Source of the DNA: CAYWMP01 sp964459445
Lineage (GTDB): Bacteria > Desulfobacterota > DSM-4660 > Desulfatiglandales > HGW-15
NCBI GenBank assembly: GCA_964459445.1
Contig: CAYWMP010000076.1
Span: forward strand, 1-25,985
Direction of reading: 5' to 3'
DNA: 25,985 bases
Numbering within the stretch: the first letter of the stretch is position 1; the number at the start of each line of letters is the position of its first letter. The notes beneath the pieces are model-generated. The model ran no database searches and was not told the DNA's origin. It saw nothing but the letters and a program-made list of their open reading frames with translations. Shown here in pieces: positions 8,901-17,683 of this stretch. Made by a program: the position numbers and the translations under genes.

Positions 8901-10962
8901 TCTTCCCGAGAATCCCAACAACACCAACAGCAACGTGATTTGGGATGCCGGTGCGGCCCTAAACAGCCAGGGCCCCGGTGGCAGGACGGTATACATTCCC
9001 GATATCACCATTTTCGGTGTGACGGACGAGGTTCTGGATACTGGTGACGGAAGCACAAAAGCCTTTTCGGGTTTGCTGGCAAACTTCCCAGTGGAGGCAA
9101 CCACCTTGTCAATTACGGACCAGACAGAAACATTCGTGGACAAGCATACTGATATGCTGGTAGGGAATTTCGGGGGAACCGGCACCATCAATCGCTTCAC
9201 AGGGGAATATAACCTCACCTTTGATACCGCGCCCGGAAGCGGCGTTCCCATCAAGGCCAGTTACTCCTATTACACCACGACCAGCACGCTGCTGGCATTC
9301 ACACCCGCCAATGTGACCAATGCTATGCTGGGGCTTGATAACACCTTCATCTTGCCCGACGGCTACACCTACGATTTTGACAATGACAACGATTACGACG
9401 AAGCGGACGGCGATTGGCTGGTTAACTGGATCAAGGGCTATAGCGATGGTTCCAGTACAGCGAAAGAATGGCTCCTTGGGGCCGTAGACCACTCGGTGCC
9501 TGCGGTGATGACGCCTCCGCCTCCGACACCGGCTTGGTATTTCGGAACAGCGATTACGGATTCCGAGCGGACGACCTACGACACCTTTGCCTCCGGGGTT
9601 ACCGATCGGCAGACCACGGTCTTTGTCGGGGCCCGCGACGGCATGGTTCATGCTTTTGACGGGGGCGAGTTCCGTTGGGGGGACAATCCGAACACGACTA
9701 TTGAAGAAAATCGGGGATATTATGAATGGACCAACTCCAGCGACCAGAATACAGCCGACTATGGAGACGGCAGTGAGCTCTGGGCCTTTATCCCGGCCAA
9801 CCTCATCGCCAGGCTCAAGAACAACGCCCTTCAGGGCGATGATCAGGCCTATGTGGACGCATCGCCCGCCATCGCGGATGTGTTTGTCAACAGCGCCTGG
9901 CGGACGGTGCTGCTCTGTGCGGAGGGTAATGGCGGCGATAGCGTTTTTGCCCTGGATGTCACAGATCCCAACAACCCGACCTTTTTGTGGGAGTTCGCCG
10001 ATCCCGATCTCTTCAGAAGTCGATCATCCCCGGCAGTGGCCCAGATCGGCCGCATCCTGGTGGGCGGGCAGACCAAGTGGACGGCCTTTTTCGTTTCCGG
10101 GAAGACCTTTGATACCACGCTCTATCCGTCCATCTACATGATCGATATCGCGAACGGAAGCGTGATCCAGAGATATTTTCTGGATGCGGAGGTCGCCGGT
10201 GTGGGCGGCGTGCCGAGCGGACAGCCGGCGATAGTGGATTCCGATGGAAACGGATACATTGATCGCGTCTACATCGGAACGGACAAAGGCCGACTCTACA
10301 AAGTCAACATGCCCGATGATCCGGATGTATTGCGGTTTAGTCTCAGTCATTGTGTCATCAACGATGATTTTACTGACGATGACGGCAATGTGGTGCCCAC
10401 TGATCAGAGGTTCCATCCCATCTATGCCTCACCGGCGGTGGTGGTGCAAAACACATTCAGCGATGCCGGAGAGATCCAGTACGATATCAGGGTGTTTTTT
10501 GGAACAGGGGACAACCCCTTCTTTGACGAGGACATCAACACGGCGAGCACTAATTATTTCTTCTTTGCCTACAGGGATGAAGACGAAAAAGGGGAATGCG
10601 GCGATGAATTCCTTGACTGGTTCTTCCAGCTTCCCACAGGCCATCGCGTCTGGACATCCGCCTTTGCCGCTGCCGGAAATATCTACTTCGGCACTTCCAC
10701 GGCTGAGACTGAAGATCCCTGTACTGCCACAGAAACAGGGTCTAACCAGGGAATAATATACGCATTCAGCATTGAGGGTGGCAGTCCGCTTCATTCCGCT
10801 CAGGTTGGAAACGTTACTGTCTCTCCGGTGGTGGACGATCAGCATCTTTACTACAAGACATCGGCTGGACTCACTTCTCTCGGAAGCGGGCAATACAACA
10901 ACGAAACGTCATACGGTGGCACAGCGTCAGCCAACATCAGAACTTGGAGGCTGGTCTTCTAA
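5941..10962 (+). CDS. pilY1: pilus tip adhesin PilY1, copy A
   Basis: A 1673-residue exported protein. Residues 1-43 are a signal peptide (LALLVTALLVLGLSSPVLAA). About 45-255 form a concanavalin-like (DUF1349-like) domain. Three similar beta repeats begin at 262, 346 and 422, each with GSNGSISPSG, GYEVDAVTVDG and YTFTNVTAAHTI motifs. A DUF4114-like block (DPDQWILGWEDLMGAGDADH) begins near 770. The C-terminal PilY1/PilC propeller starts near 1199 (VFVGARDGMVHAFDGGE), with the calcium loop DSDGNGYID at 1433-1441. The frame opens at GTG 5932, but GAGG at 5929-5932 is eight bases before ATG 5941, which I prefer. It is last in the fimT-pilVWX operon, 87 bases after pilX, and is followed by a terminator. 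Larger than the roughly 1160-residue Pseudomonas protein because of the N-terminal modules. Confidence 0.92.
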   Translation: MNITRKELKKDSSLSLSTFGKAGLALLVTALLVLGLSSPVLAAVVKIPFTDTRWKFTDQEALRGTTYEVLSANNSQIHADGDDVWTGDDEYGALYLQDVDGEFTARVRINSQEDTNSWAKTGIMVKENMGDSGGATGYVIAAITPDNGYAFQWDSNSNGFLDQNTNTGGSPDSSYPSWVRLKKEFVDAVAGVTRYKYSMSYRIPPGRWTNLDDVTITASDRQDLGIFVTSHSGSELSTVVFRKFYLDGTIATEPAVDPPTQYTITATAGANGTVVFDSGVTVINTTSGVSVVEDGSEILFVTADLGYEVDQILVDSGVTNLTGGQYTFSGVTMDHTFNATFTQSSNQVTATTGSNGSISPSGGVTVFYGNDQTFTVTPSGGYEVDAVTVDGSAATLTGTQYTFTNVTAAHTINVTFKANVNDITASAGSNGSLSPSGTITVSQNGSQIFTATPNSGYVVDTVLVDGGNSALDANNQYTFSNVVADHTISVTFSLEGEQTTTDIPGCDSSTTANYSEGFDAANFDMSGTTVENGRIELQTGQQAINPESVVIPFQQEVSVTFLYEGAGYVSDFGYVVKEDALVSGTTNQYKTWNNIPTSDRQAIFHNIYDDDETGGCCGGGDGVFDTAYGNGSFPKTNETSLATYNDGTGLNFTVDGDGSVTPKDMKKVLGTFAAGTELVFFLTANKDWDTNDTSGVFFNKKDMNPDTYTACGSGTFDKTYNLGDAVSEGGCQSVSTGWLASPAISRMSTYFGVTLSGTYVLQITKGQKYDHVIVGAPPDDPDQWILGWEDLMGAGDADHNDMVFRIERQTGGVAELKSEQAITPTNTEAYYTAISLEVYDNMPCSGDTTITYYLSIDNGENWVEITNWDVIKSYTFSGTEKVIGDAVTDWTPGSPALTYRTVRIDFAARGLSGRELIWKAEMFSENDSCIPQVVDVVLEGSVATHGSFSRASPVVQANVIYSGSYETPAVSWGDKKLRGHLKATRLYLPENPNNTNSNVIWDAGAALNSQGPGGRTVYIPDITIFGVTDEVLDTGDGSTKAFSGLLANFPVEATTLSITDQTETFVDKHTDMLVGNFGGTGTINRFTGEYNLTFDTAPGSGVPIKASYSYYTTTSTLLAFTPANVTNAMLGLDNTFILPDGYTYDFDNDNDYDEADGDWLVNWIKGYSDGSSTAKEWLLGAVDHSVPAVMTPPPPTPAWYFGTAITDSERTTYDTFASGVTDRQTTVFVGARDGMVHAFDGGEFRWGDNPNTTIEENRGYYEWTNSSDQNTADYGDGSELWAFIPANLIARLKNNALQGDDQAYVDASPAIADVFVNSAWRTVLLCAEGNGGDSVFALDVTDPNNPTFLWEFADPDLFRSRSSPAVAQIGRILVGGQTKWTAFFVSGKTFDTTLYPSIYMIDIANGSVIQRYFLDAEVAGVGGVPSGQPAIVDSDGNGYIDRVYIGTDKGRLYKVNMPDDPDVLRFSLSHCVINDDFTDDDGNVVPTDQRFHPIYASPAVVVQNTFSDAGEIQYDIRVFFGTGDNPFFDEDINTASTNYFFFAYRDEDEKGECGDEFLDWFFQLPTGHRVWTSAFAAAGNIYFGTSTAETEDPCTATETGSNQGIIYAFSIEGGSPLHSAQVGNVTVSPVVDDQHLYYKTSAGLTSLGSGQYNNETSYGGTASANIRTWRLVF

Positions 10963-10987
10963 CGTCAATTCCAAAACAATAATGATT

Positions 10988-11018
10988 GAAAAGGCGGTTC
11001 ATACCGCCTTTTCATTTT
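10988..11018 (+). terminator. intrinsic terminator after pilY1 copy A
   Basis: A perfect 11-bp stem (GAAAAGGCGGT / ACCGCCTTTTC) closes a four-base loop TCAT and is followed by ATTTT. It starts 25 bases after the pilY1 stop codon. The A-run on the left side means it could also act on the opposite strand. Confidence 0.85.
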
Positions 11019-11371
11019 GGACTATTTGAATCTCACTTCAACTCATATTTCATAAATATTCTTCTATTAGATCCATTTAATGCCATTTCAAAATAAAATT
11101 TTTGAAATAATCATGATGATCAACCTCCCCCTCTGAAGCAATTTTTTCCTACCCAAATTCAGCAAACGCGTTTTCAATTCGTCTGAATTATCCTTTAGTG
11201 CACATATACTGTCCTTAATTGTACAAAGGGCTCATCGGAGACAACTTCCACAAGAATGGAGTTTGTAAAGCGAGACAGGATAATTATAAATGAGCAGTAT
11301 TTTCAATACGTTATATTTTTAGCCCAACACACCTTAAAAAGCTCGTTCCTGGTGCCTCGAAATGCGATCTC

Positions 11372-11388
11372 ATGGCATGGGTTTTGCT
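11372..11388 (+). promoter_or_regulatory. sigma-54 (RpoN) promoter for pilY1 copy B
   Basis: ATGGCATGGGTTTTGCT fits the -24/-12 consensus with two mismatches. The spacing of 12 between GG (11374-11375) and GC (11386-11387) is identical to that of the promoter at 3166. The predicted start of transcription is about 11399, 45 bases before the gene. The second tip protein therefore seems to have its own promoter of the same class. Confidence 0.72.
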
Positions 11389-11443
11389 GTAATTTGAGTG
11401 ATCACAAAACCTTTGGACTCTGAAAAGAGAGGGGTATCCGAGC

Positions 11444-14400
11444 ATGTCAATCACAACAAAGAATTCATACCGAAACATGAAAACGATAGGCAGGGATAAA
11501 AACCCTTTGGGCACAAAGCTCTTCATCGTCTGCATAGGCATCCTGTCAGTCCTATTATTCGGTTCAATCAACGTAAATGCGGCGACCTTAGCCTTTGATA
11601 ATGCCAACTGGAATTGGATAGATCATGACGGCGTAAGCGGCACGACCTTCACGGCGACAAGCAACCAATTGACGATAAATGCCAGCGGCGACAATGTCTG
11701 GTCAAGCGATGATGAATTCGCAGCCCGCTATCTGGATGATGTCAATGGTGATTTCGAGATATCGGTCAGGATAATTAGCCATGAGAATACAAATAGTTGG
11801 GCAAAAGCAGGCATCATGGTGAGGAATGATATAACGCAGAAGGCAAATGGCGTTAATGACCGGGCTCAATTCATCATGGCCACGACTCCCGGCAATAACG
11901 GATATCTATCTCAATGGGATACTAACAATAATGGCGAAGGATATACGAACGGCTACGCCAATACCGGGCGCAGTCCCGACGTGCCTTTTCCAAATGGTTA
12001 CCTTAAGGTAAAGAGAGTTGGCAATGTATTTACAGGTTATTATTCGACCAATGGGATCGATTGGACGCAATTGGCGAGTCAGACCCAGAGCGAATCAAAT
12101 GCTGCCATGGATGTGGGTTTATTCGTGACTGCCCGCCACGGGAGTCAAATCTGTACCGCGATGTTTCAATCCTTTGACATCCCTTCCGACAAAATCCCTG
12201 GAGGTGGGAACGTCTATACCGTCACGGCGACCGGCGGAGCCAACGGCAGTGTTGTTTTTTCAAGCGGTGTGACCGTCGTGAATACGACAAGCGGTGTGAG
12301 CGTGGCCGAGGGCGCGGATGAGACGCTGACGGTCATTCCTGATACAGGGTATGAAGTCAATCAGGTAATGGTGAATTCCGGGGTGACAACACTGGTAGGA
12401 AGCCAGCATACCTTCTCCGGCGTCACCATGGACAACACCTTTAGTGCGACCTTTACACAAACCTCAAACCAGATCATGTCCACAGCGGGCACCAACGGCA
12501 GTATCAATCCGTTGGGCGGCACAACGGTGTATTATGGAGACAATCAAACATTTACCGTCACTCCCGATTCGGGTTATGAGGTGGATTCGGTACTTGTTGA
12601 CGGCAATGCGGCAACGCTTACCGGCAATGGATACACCTTTTCCAATGTCACCGCCGCCCATACCATCTACGTGACCTTCACGCCCATTGTCCTGGAAATC
12701 ACGTCCAGCGCCGGGGCCAATGGCAGTATCAGCCCATCGGGAACGGTTACCGTGAATCAGGGATCAAGCCAAATCTTCACCATCTCACCCAGTGGTGGGT
12801 ATGTGGTGGATACCGTTACTGTTGACGGCGGCAGCACGGCACTCGATGAGAACAATCAATATACGTTCACGAATGTCCAAGCAGACCATACCATTAGTGT
12901 GACATTTACCACAGAAGGGACTCAAAGCACCGAAGAGATTCCCGGATGCGATACGAGTACCTCGGCCAACTACTCCTCCGGATTTGATCCCTCCTACTTC
13001 GATATGTCCGGAACCACGGTAGAGAACAGCAAGATCGTTCTTCAGACCGGTAATGATGCCGTTAATCCGGACAGCATTGTCATCCCCTTTCAACAGGAGG
13101 TCTCCGTCACCTTCCTCTATGAGGGTGCCGGTTATGTATCCGACTTTGGCTATGTGGTCAAGGAAGACGCCCTTGTCTCGGGGACCACGGACCAATACAA
13201 GACCTGGAACAATATCGCGACCAGCAAGAGACATCCCATATTCCACAATATCTATGATGACATTGAGACCGGCGGGTGCTGTAGCGGTGGCGACGGTGTT
13301 TTTGACACGACTTACGGAAACGGGAGTTTTCCGACAACCGACGAGACGGCCCTTGCCACCTATAACGACGGCACCGGTTTGAATTTTACGGTAGACGGCG
13401 ATGGATCGGTGACGCCCAAGGATATGAAAAAGATCCTGGGGACCTTTGCGGCCGGCACCGAACTCATATTTTTCTTGACTGCGGACAAGGACTGGGACAC
13501 CACGGATACGAACGGCGTATTTTTTACAAAAAAAGATATGAATCCCGACACCTATAGCGCTTGCGGGTCCGGCACTTTCAACAAACTATATAATCTCGGC
13601 GACGCAGTCTCAGAGGGCGGATGTCAGACCTCCGGCGGATGGCTGGCGTCACCGGCCATATCCAGGATGAGCACCTATTTCGGCGTCACCCTCTCCGGGA
13701 GCTACACCTTGCCTATTACTGTAGGACAGCAATATGACCATGTCATCGTGGGCGCCCCACCTGATGATCCGGATCAATGGATCCTGGGATGGGAGGACCT
13801 CATGGGCGGCGGGGATGCGGACCACAACGACATGGTGTTCCGAATCGAGAGACAGACCGGTGGTGTGGCGGAATTGAAATCATCCCAGGCGCTCAGCCCG
13901 ACCAACAGCGATGCCTACTACACAGCGGTCACGCTTGAGGTATACGACAATATGCCCTGCAGCGGCGACACCAGGATCACCTATCACCTCTCCATTGATA
14001 ACGGAACGACCTGGGTGGAGATTACCAACTGGGACGTGGTTAAAAGCTTCAGCTACAGTGGAACGGAAAAGGTCATTGGTGCCGCGGTGACCGATTGGAC
14101 GCCCGGCAGCCCGGCCCTGACCTACAGGACCGTGAGGATCGATTTTGCGGCCAGGGGCATCTCCGGCAATGAACTGATCTGGAAGGCGGATATGTTCAGT
14201 GAGAGTGAGACTTGCATTCCTGAGATCGTAGACGTGACTCTTGAGGGCAGCGTGGCCACCCACGGCAGTTTTTCACGGGCCTCCCCCGTTGTGCAGGCCA
14301 ATGTCATTTATTCGGGAAGCTACGAGACACCGGCTGCAACCTGGAATGAAAAGACACTCAGGGGTCATTTGAGGGCTACGAGACTTTATCTCCCCGAAGA

Positions 14401-16605
14401 TACCGAGCACACCAACAGCCAAGAGATTTGGGATGCCGGTGCGGCGCTCAACAGCCAGGGTCCCGGTGGAAGAACCATCTATATCCCTGATATTACCATA
14501 TCCGGTGTATCGGATGAGGTCTTGGCCACAGGCGACGGCAGCACTAAAAACTTCTCAGGATTACTCGTACACTTCCCCGTTGGCGCAACGACCCTGTCGA
14601 TAACCGATACAGTGGAAACCTTTGTCGATAAACACACCGATAAGTTGGAAGGGAATTTTGGCGGGACAGGAACGATCAACCGGTTCACCGGAGAATACGA
14701 CTTCACCTTTGATACGGCGCCCGGAAACGGCGTTCCCATCAAGGCCAACTACTACTATTACACTACATCCAGCACGCCTTTGGCATTCACGCCAACCAAC
14801 GTCACGAACAGCATGCTGGGTCTCGATAACACCTATATCCTACCTGACGGCTACACCTATGACTTTGACAATGACGGCGATTATGACGAGGCAGACGGTG
14901 ACTGGTTGGTTAACTGGGTCAAGGGATACAGCGATGGCTCAAGCACGGCCAAAGAATGGCTCCTCGGGGCCGTGGATCATTCGGTACCTGCGGTGATGAC
15001 GCCAGCGCCCCCGACACCGGCCTGGTATTTTGGAACAGCGATTACCGATTCCGAACGAACCAGCTACGACACCTTCATCTCAGGGGTTACCGATCGGCAG
15101 ACTGTGGTCTTTGTCGGGGCCCGAGACGGCATGCTCCACGCCTTTGAAGGGGGTGAGTTCCGCTGGGGCGACAACCCGAACACGACCACAGAAGAAAATA
15201 GAGGGTATTACCAGTGGACCAACTCCAGCGATCAAAGTACCGCGGACTATGGAGACGGGAGTGAGCTCTGGGCCTTTATCCCGGCCAACCTCATCTCCAG
15301 GCTCAAGAACAACGCCCTTCAGGGCGATGATCAGGCCTATGTGGATGCATCGCCCGCACTGGCAGATGTGTTTATCAACGGCGCCTGGCGGACGGTGCTG
15401 CTCTGCGCGCAGGGTAATGGCGGTGACAGCGTCTTTGCCCTGGACGTAACCGATCCGAACAACCCCACCTTTTTGTGGGAGTTTGCCGATCCGGACCTTT
15501 TCAGAAGCCGCTCATCCCCGGCCATTGCCCAGATCGGCCGCATTCTGGTGGGTGGGCAGACCAAATGGACCGCCTTCTTTGTTTCCGGGAAGAACGATGA
15601 TATCACGCTATATCCATCCATCTATATGATCGACATTGCCAATGGAAGCGTGATCCAGAGATACTTTCTGGATGCGGAGGTCAGTGGCGTTGGCGGAACC
15701 CCAAGCGGGCAGCCGGCCATCATTGATTCTGACGGGAACGGATATATTGATCGTATGTACATCGGAACGGACAAGGGATACCTCTACAAGGTTAATATGC
15801 CTGATGATCCGGATGTCTTGCGGTTTAGTCTCAGCCACTGTGTCATCAATGATGATTTTGAAGACGATGACGGCAATTCTGTGCCTACCACGCAAAGATA
15901 CCACCCTATATACGCAACACCTTCCGTGGTGGTACTAAACACTTACACCCAAACCGNNNNNNNNNNNNNNNNNNNNNNNNNNNNNNNNNNNNNNNNNNNN
16001 NNNNNNNNNNNNNNNNNNNNNNNNNNNNNNNNNNNNNNNNNNNNNNNNNNNNNNNNCACCCTATATACGCAACACCTTCCGTGGTGGTACTAAACACTTA
16101 CACCCAAACCGGAAAGGTCAATTATGACGTCCGGATATTCTTCGGAACCGGCGACAATCCCTATTATGATGAAGACATCAATACGGCAAGTACGACATAT
16201 CACTTCTTTGCCTACAGGGACGAGGACAAGAAGGGCGAATGCGGGGAAGAGTATCTGGACTGGTTCTATGAGCTCCCCGCGGGACACCGCATTTGGGCCT
16301 CAGCCTTTGCCGCTGCCGGAAATGTCTACTTCGGCACCGCCACGGCAGAGACCGAAGATCCCTGCAAAGCCACAGAAACAGGGGCCAACCAGGGCAAACT
16401 ATTCGCATTCAGCATCGGGGGCGGCAACCCGCTCTATTCAGCCCAGGTAGGCAATGTCACTGTAACGCCACTGGTGGAAGATCAACACCTGTATTACAAG
16501 ACGTCCGATGGATTAACGTCCCTGGGTGGCGGTCAGTATAACAACGAGACCTCTTACGGAGGCACAGCATCAACCGCTACAAGGGTCTGGAGACAGATTT
16601 TTTAG
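11444..16605 (+). CDS. pilY1: pilus tip adhesin PilY1, copy B (interrupted by an artificial gap)
   Basis: A paralogue of copy A with the same architecture. The signal peptide is about residues 1-45 (IVCIGILSVLLFGSINVNAA). It is followed by a diverged concanavalin-like domain (about 47-250), beta repeats starting near 258, 343 and 418, a DUF4114-like block (GWEDLMGGGDADHNDMVF) and the C-terminal propeller with calcium loop DSDGNGYID at 1428-1436. As written, the frame runs into 100 N at 15957 and resumes in another frame. The 55 bases on either side of the gap are identical; merging them removes 155 bases and gives one frame of 1668 residues, close to copy A. Across the junction VVVLNTYTQT continues into GKVNYDVRIFFGTGDNP, aligning without a gap to copy A. 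GAGAGGGG lies nine bases before the ATG. Confidence 0.9.
15902..16111. repeat. 55-base duplication flanking the gap (unmerged contig ends)
   Basis: Bases 15902-15956 and 16057-16111 are identical over all 55 positions (both begin CACCCTATATACGC and end ACACCCAAACCG). This is the pattern of two contig ends that overlap but were joined by a spacer rather than merged. It is an artefact, not a biological repeat. Confidence 0.92.
15957..16056. other. assembly gap of exactly 100 N
   Basis: The run of N is exactly 100 long, the conventional placeholder for a gap of unknown size. The overlapping flanks imply a true gap size of minus 55 bases, that is, no missing sequence. Confidence 0.97.
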
Positions 16606-16951
16606 CAGCTGTACTGAGATTCTCAACGACGAGGTTGAAGGGGAATTGTTCGTGGGTTTTCAATAAACCCACGAACAATTCCCCTTTCATACGCCCATTC
16701 ACGCCAAACATTCCCGTATCTTTCCTGCAACTGAAACTGATCATAGTCGGAACGGTTCGTTATAGAAACCGTTGGGGGCAAAGGTTTCCAACCTCAACAT
16801 ATATGCCTTGATCTTTCTCAAAATTTGTGCGGGAATACGCTGGTTTAGAATGTATGATAAATGAAAACGTCTTTATCTTATTGTAGACACTTCATCCCGG
16901 AGTATCATGTTCGGGATTGGAAATTAAATTAATGAAAAGGAAATCAGGACG
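16606..16951. other. intergenic region before the MORN gene
   Basis: After the terminator hairpin (16638-16690) there are about 260 bases without a supportable gene. A small inverted repeat AACGGTT / AACCGTT sits at 16751-16757 and 16767-16773 and might be an operator. TAGAAT and TATGAT near 16846-16858 could serve as a -10 box for the MORN gene, but no convincing -35 box accompanies them. Confidence 0.4.
16638..16690 (+). terminator. long terminator hairpin after pilY1 copy B
   Basis: A perfect 22-bp stem (left arm 16638-16659, right arm 16665-16686) encloses the five-base loop TCAAT, starting about 32 bases after the pilY1-B stop. The stem is unusually long for an intrinsic terminator and its T-tract is short (CCCCTTTCAT), so it may act mainly as a 3-prime mRNA stabiliser or a bidirectional block. 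Confidence 0.75.
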
Positions 16952-17683
16952 ATGAAACGCATTATTATCGGCCTCCTATTGATTTTAGGGATCTCCTTTC
17001 CCCTTGGGGCCTTCGCCCAATGCATAAAAGGGGACTGTCAGGATGGATTTGGGACCATGTCCTACGCAGACGGGGGCAAATATGAGGGTGAATGGAAAGA
17101 GGGTGCGTTCCACGGTCGAGGCACGCTTATGCTCCCAGACGGCAGAAAATACGAAGGCAAATGGAAGAATGGCAAAAAACACGGGCAAGGCAACGAGTTC
17201 TATCCCGACGGTGGAACCTATCAGGGTGATTGGGGAAACGATAGGTACCATGGAGAGGGCACATTGTCACTCGCAGGCGGAAAAAATTATGTGGGGCAAT
17301 GGAAGGAAGGAAAACGACATGGGAAGGGAACTCTCAGTTTTCCCAACGGTATTAAATACAATGGCGAGTGGAAAAACGACAAACGCCATGGAAGGGGAAC
17401 CATCACCTATCCGGAGGGCGACAAATATGTTGGCGATTGGCGAGAAGGGGTTCCGGAAGGTTATGGTACCATGAGCTTTCCAGACGGCAGGAGATATGAG
17501 GGGGAATTCAGGAAAGGCAAGTTTGGCGGTTATGGTACCATGCACTATCCCAATGGAGAAAGGCATGAGGGCGAATGGCAGGATGGCGCCCCGAACGGAT
17601 ACGGCACCTGGACCCTCGCTGATGGCAGGACTTTTGTAGGGTTGTTTAAAAACGGCAAATTCCTAGGGGAAAAAAACGATTAA
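16952..17683 (+). CDS. exported MORN-repeat protein
   Basis: A 243-residue protein with a signal peptide (MKRIIIGLLLILGISFPLGAFA, cleavage probably before Q23). It then carries eight complete 23-residue MORN repeats starting at residues 43, 66, 89, 112, 135, 158, 181 and 204, each of the form YxGEWKxGxxHGxGTxxxxDG, with partial repeats at both ends. MORN repeats form an elongated beta sheet; in other proteins they act as scaffolds or membrane-associated modules. No catalytic domain is present. AAAGGA lies about ten bases upstream of the ATG. Its stop codon (17681-17683) touches the earliest possible start of the following hydrolase gene, so the two are probably co-transcribed and work in the same compartment. 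Function not known. Confidence 0.88.
   Translation: MKRIIIGLLLILGISFPLGAFAQCIKGDCQDGFGTMSYADGGKYEGEWKEGAFHGRGTLMLPDGRKYEGKWKNGKKHGQGNEFYPDGGTYQGDWGNDRYHGEGTLSLAGGKNYVGQWKEGKRHGKGTLSFPNGIKYNGEWKNDKRHGRGTITYPEGDKYVGDWREGVPEGYGTMSFPDGRRYEGEFRKGKFGGYGTMHYPNGERHEGEWQDGAPNGYGTWTLADGRTFVGLFKNGKFLGEKND

Larger units (their letters stand above)
10963..11443. other. intergenic region between the two pilY1 genes
   Basis: This 481-base AT-rich stretch holds the terminator of the first pilY1 operon (10988-11018), then about 350 bases with no coding potential I can support, then the sigma-54 promoter of the second pilY1 (11372-11388). The middle part could hold activator binding sites, but I see no clear symmetrical operator. 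Confidence 0.6.
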
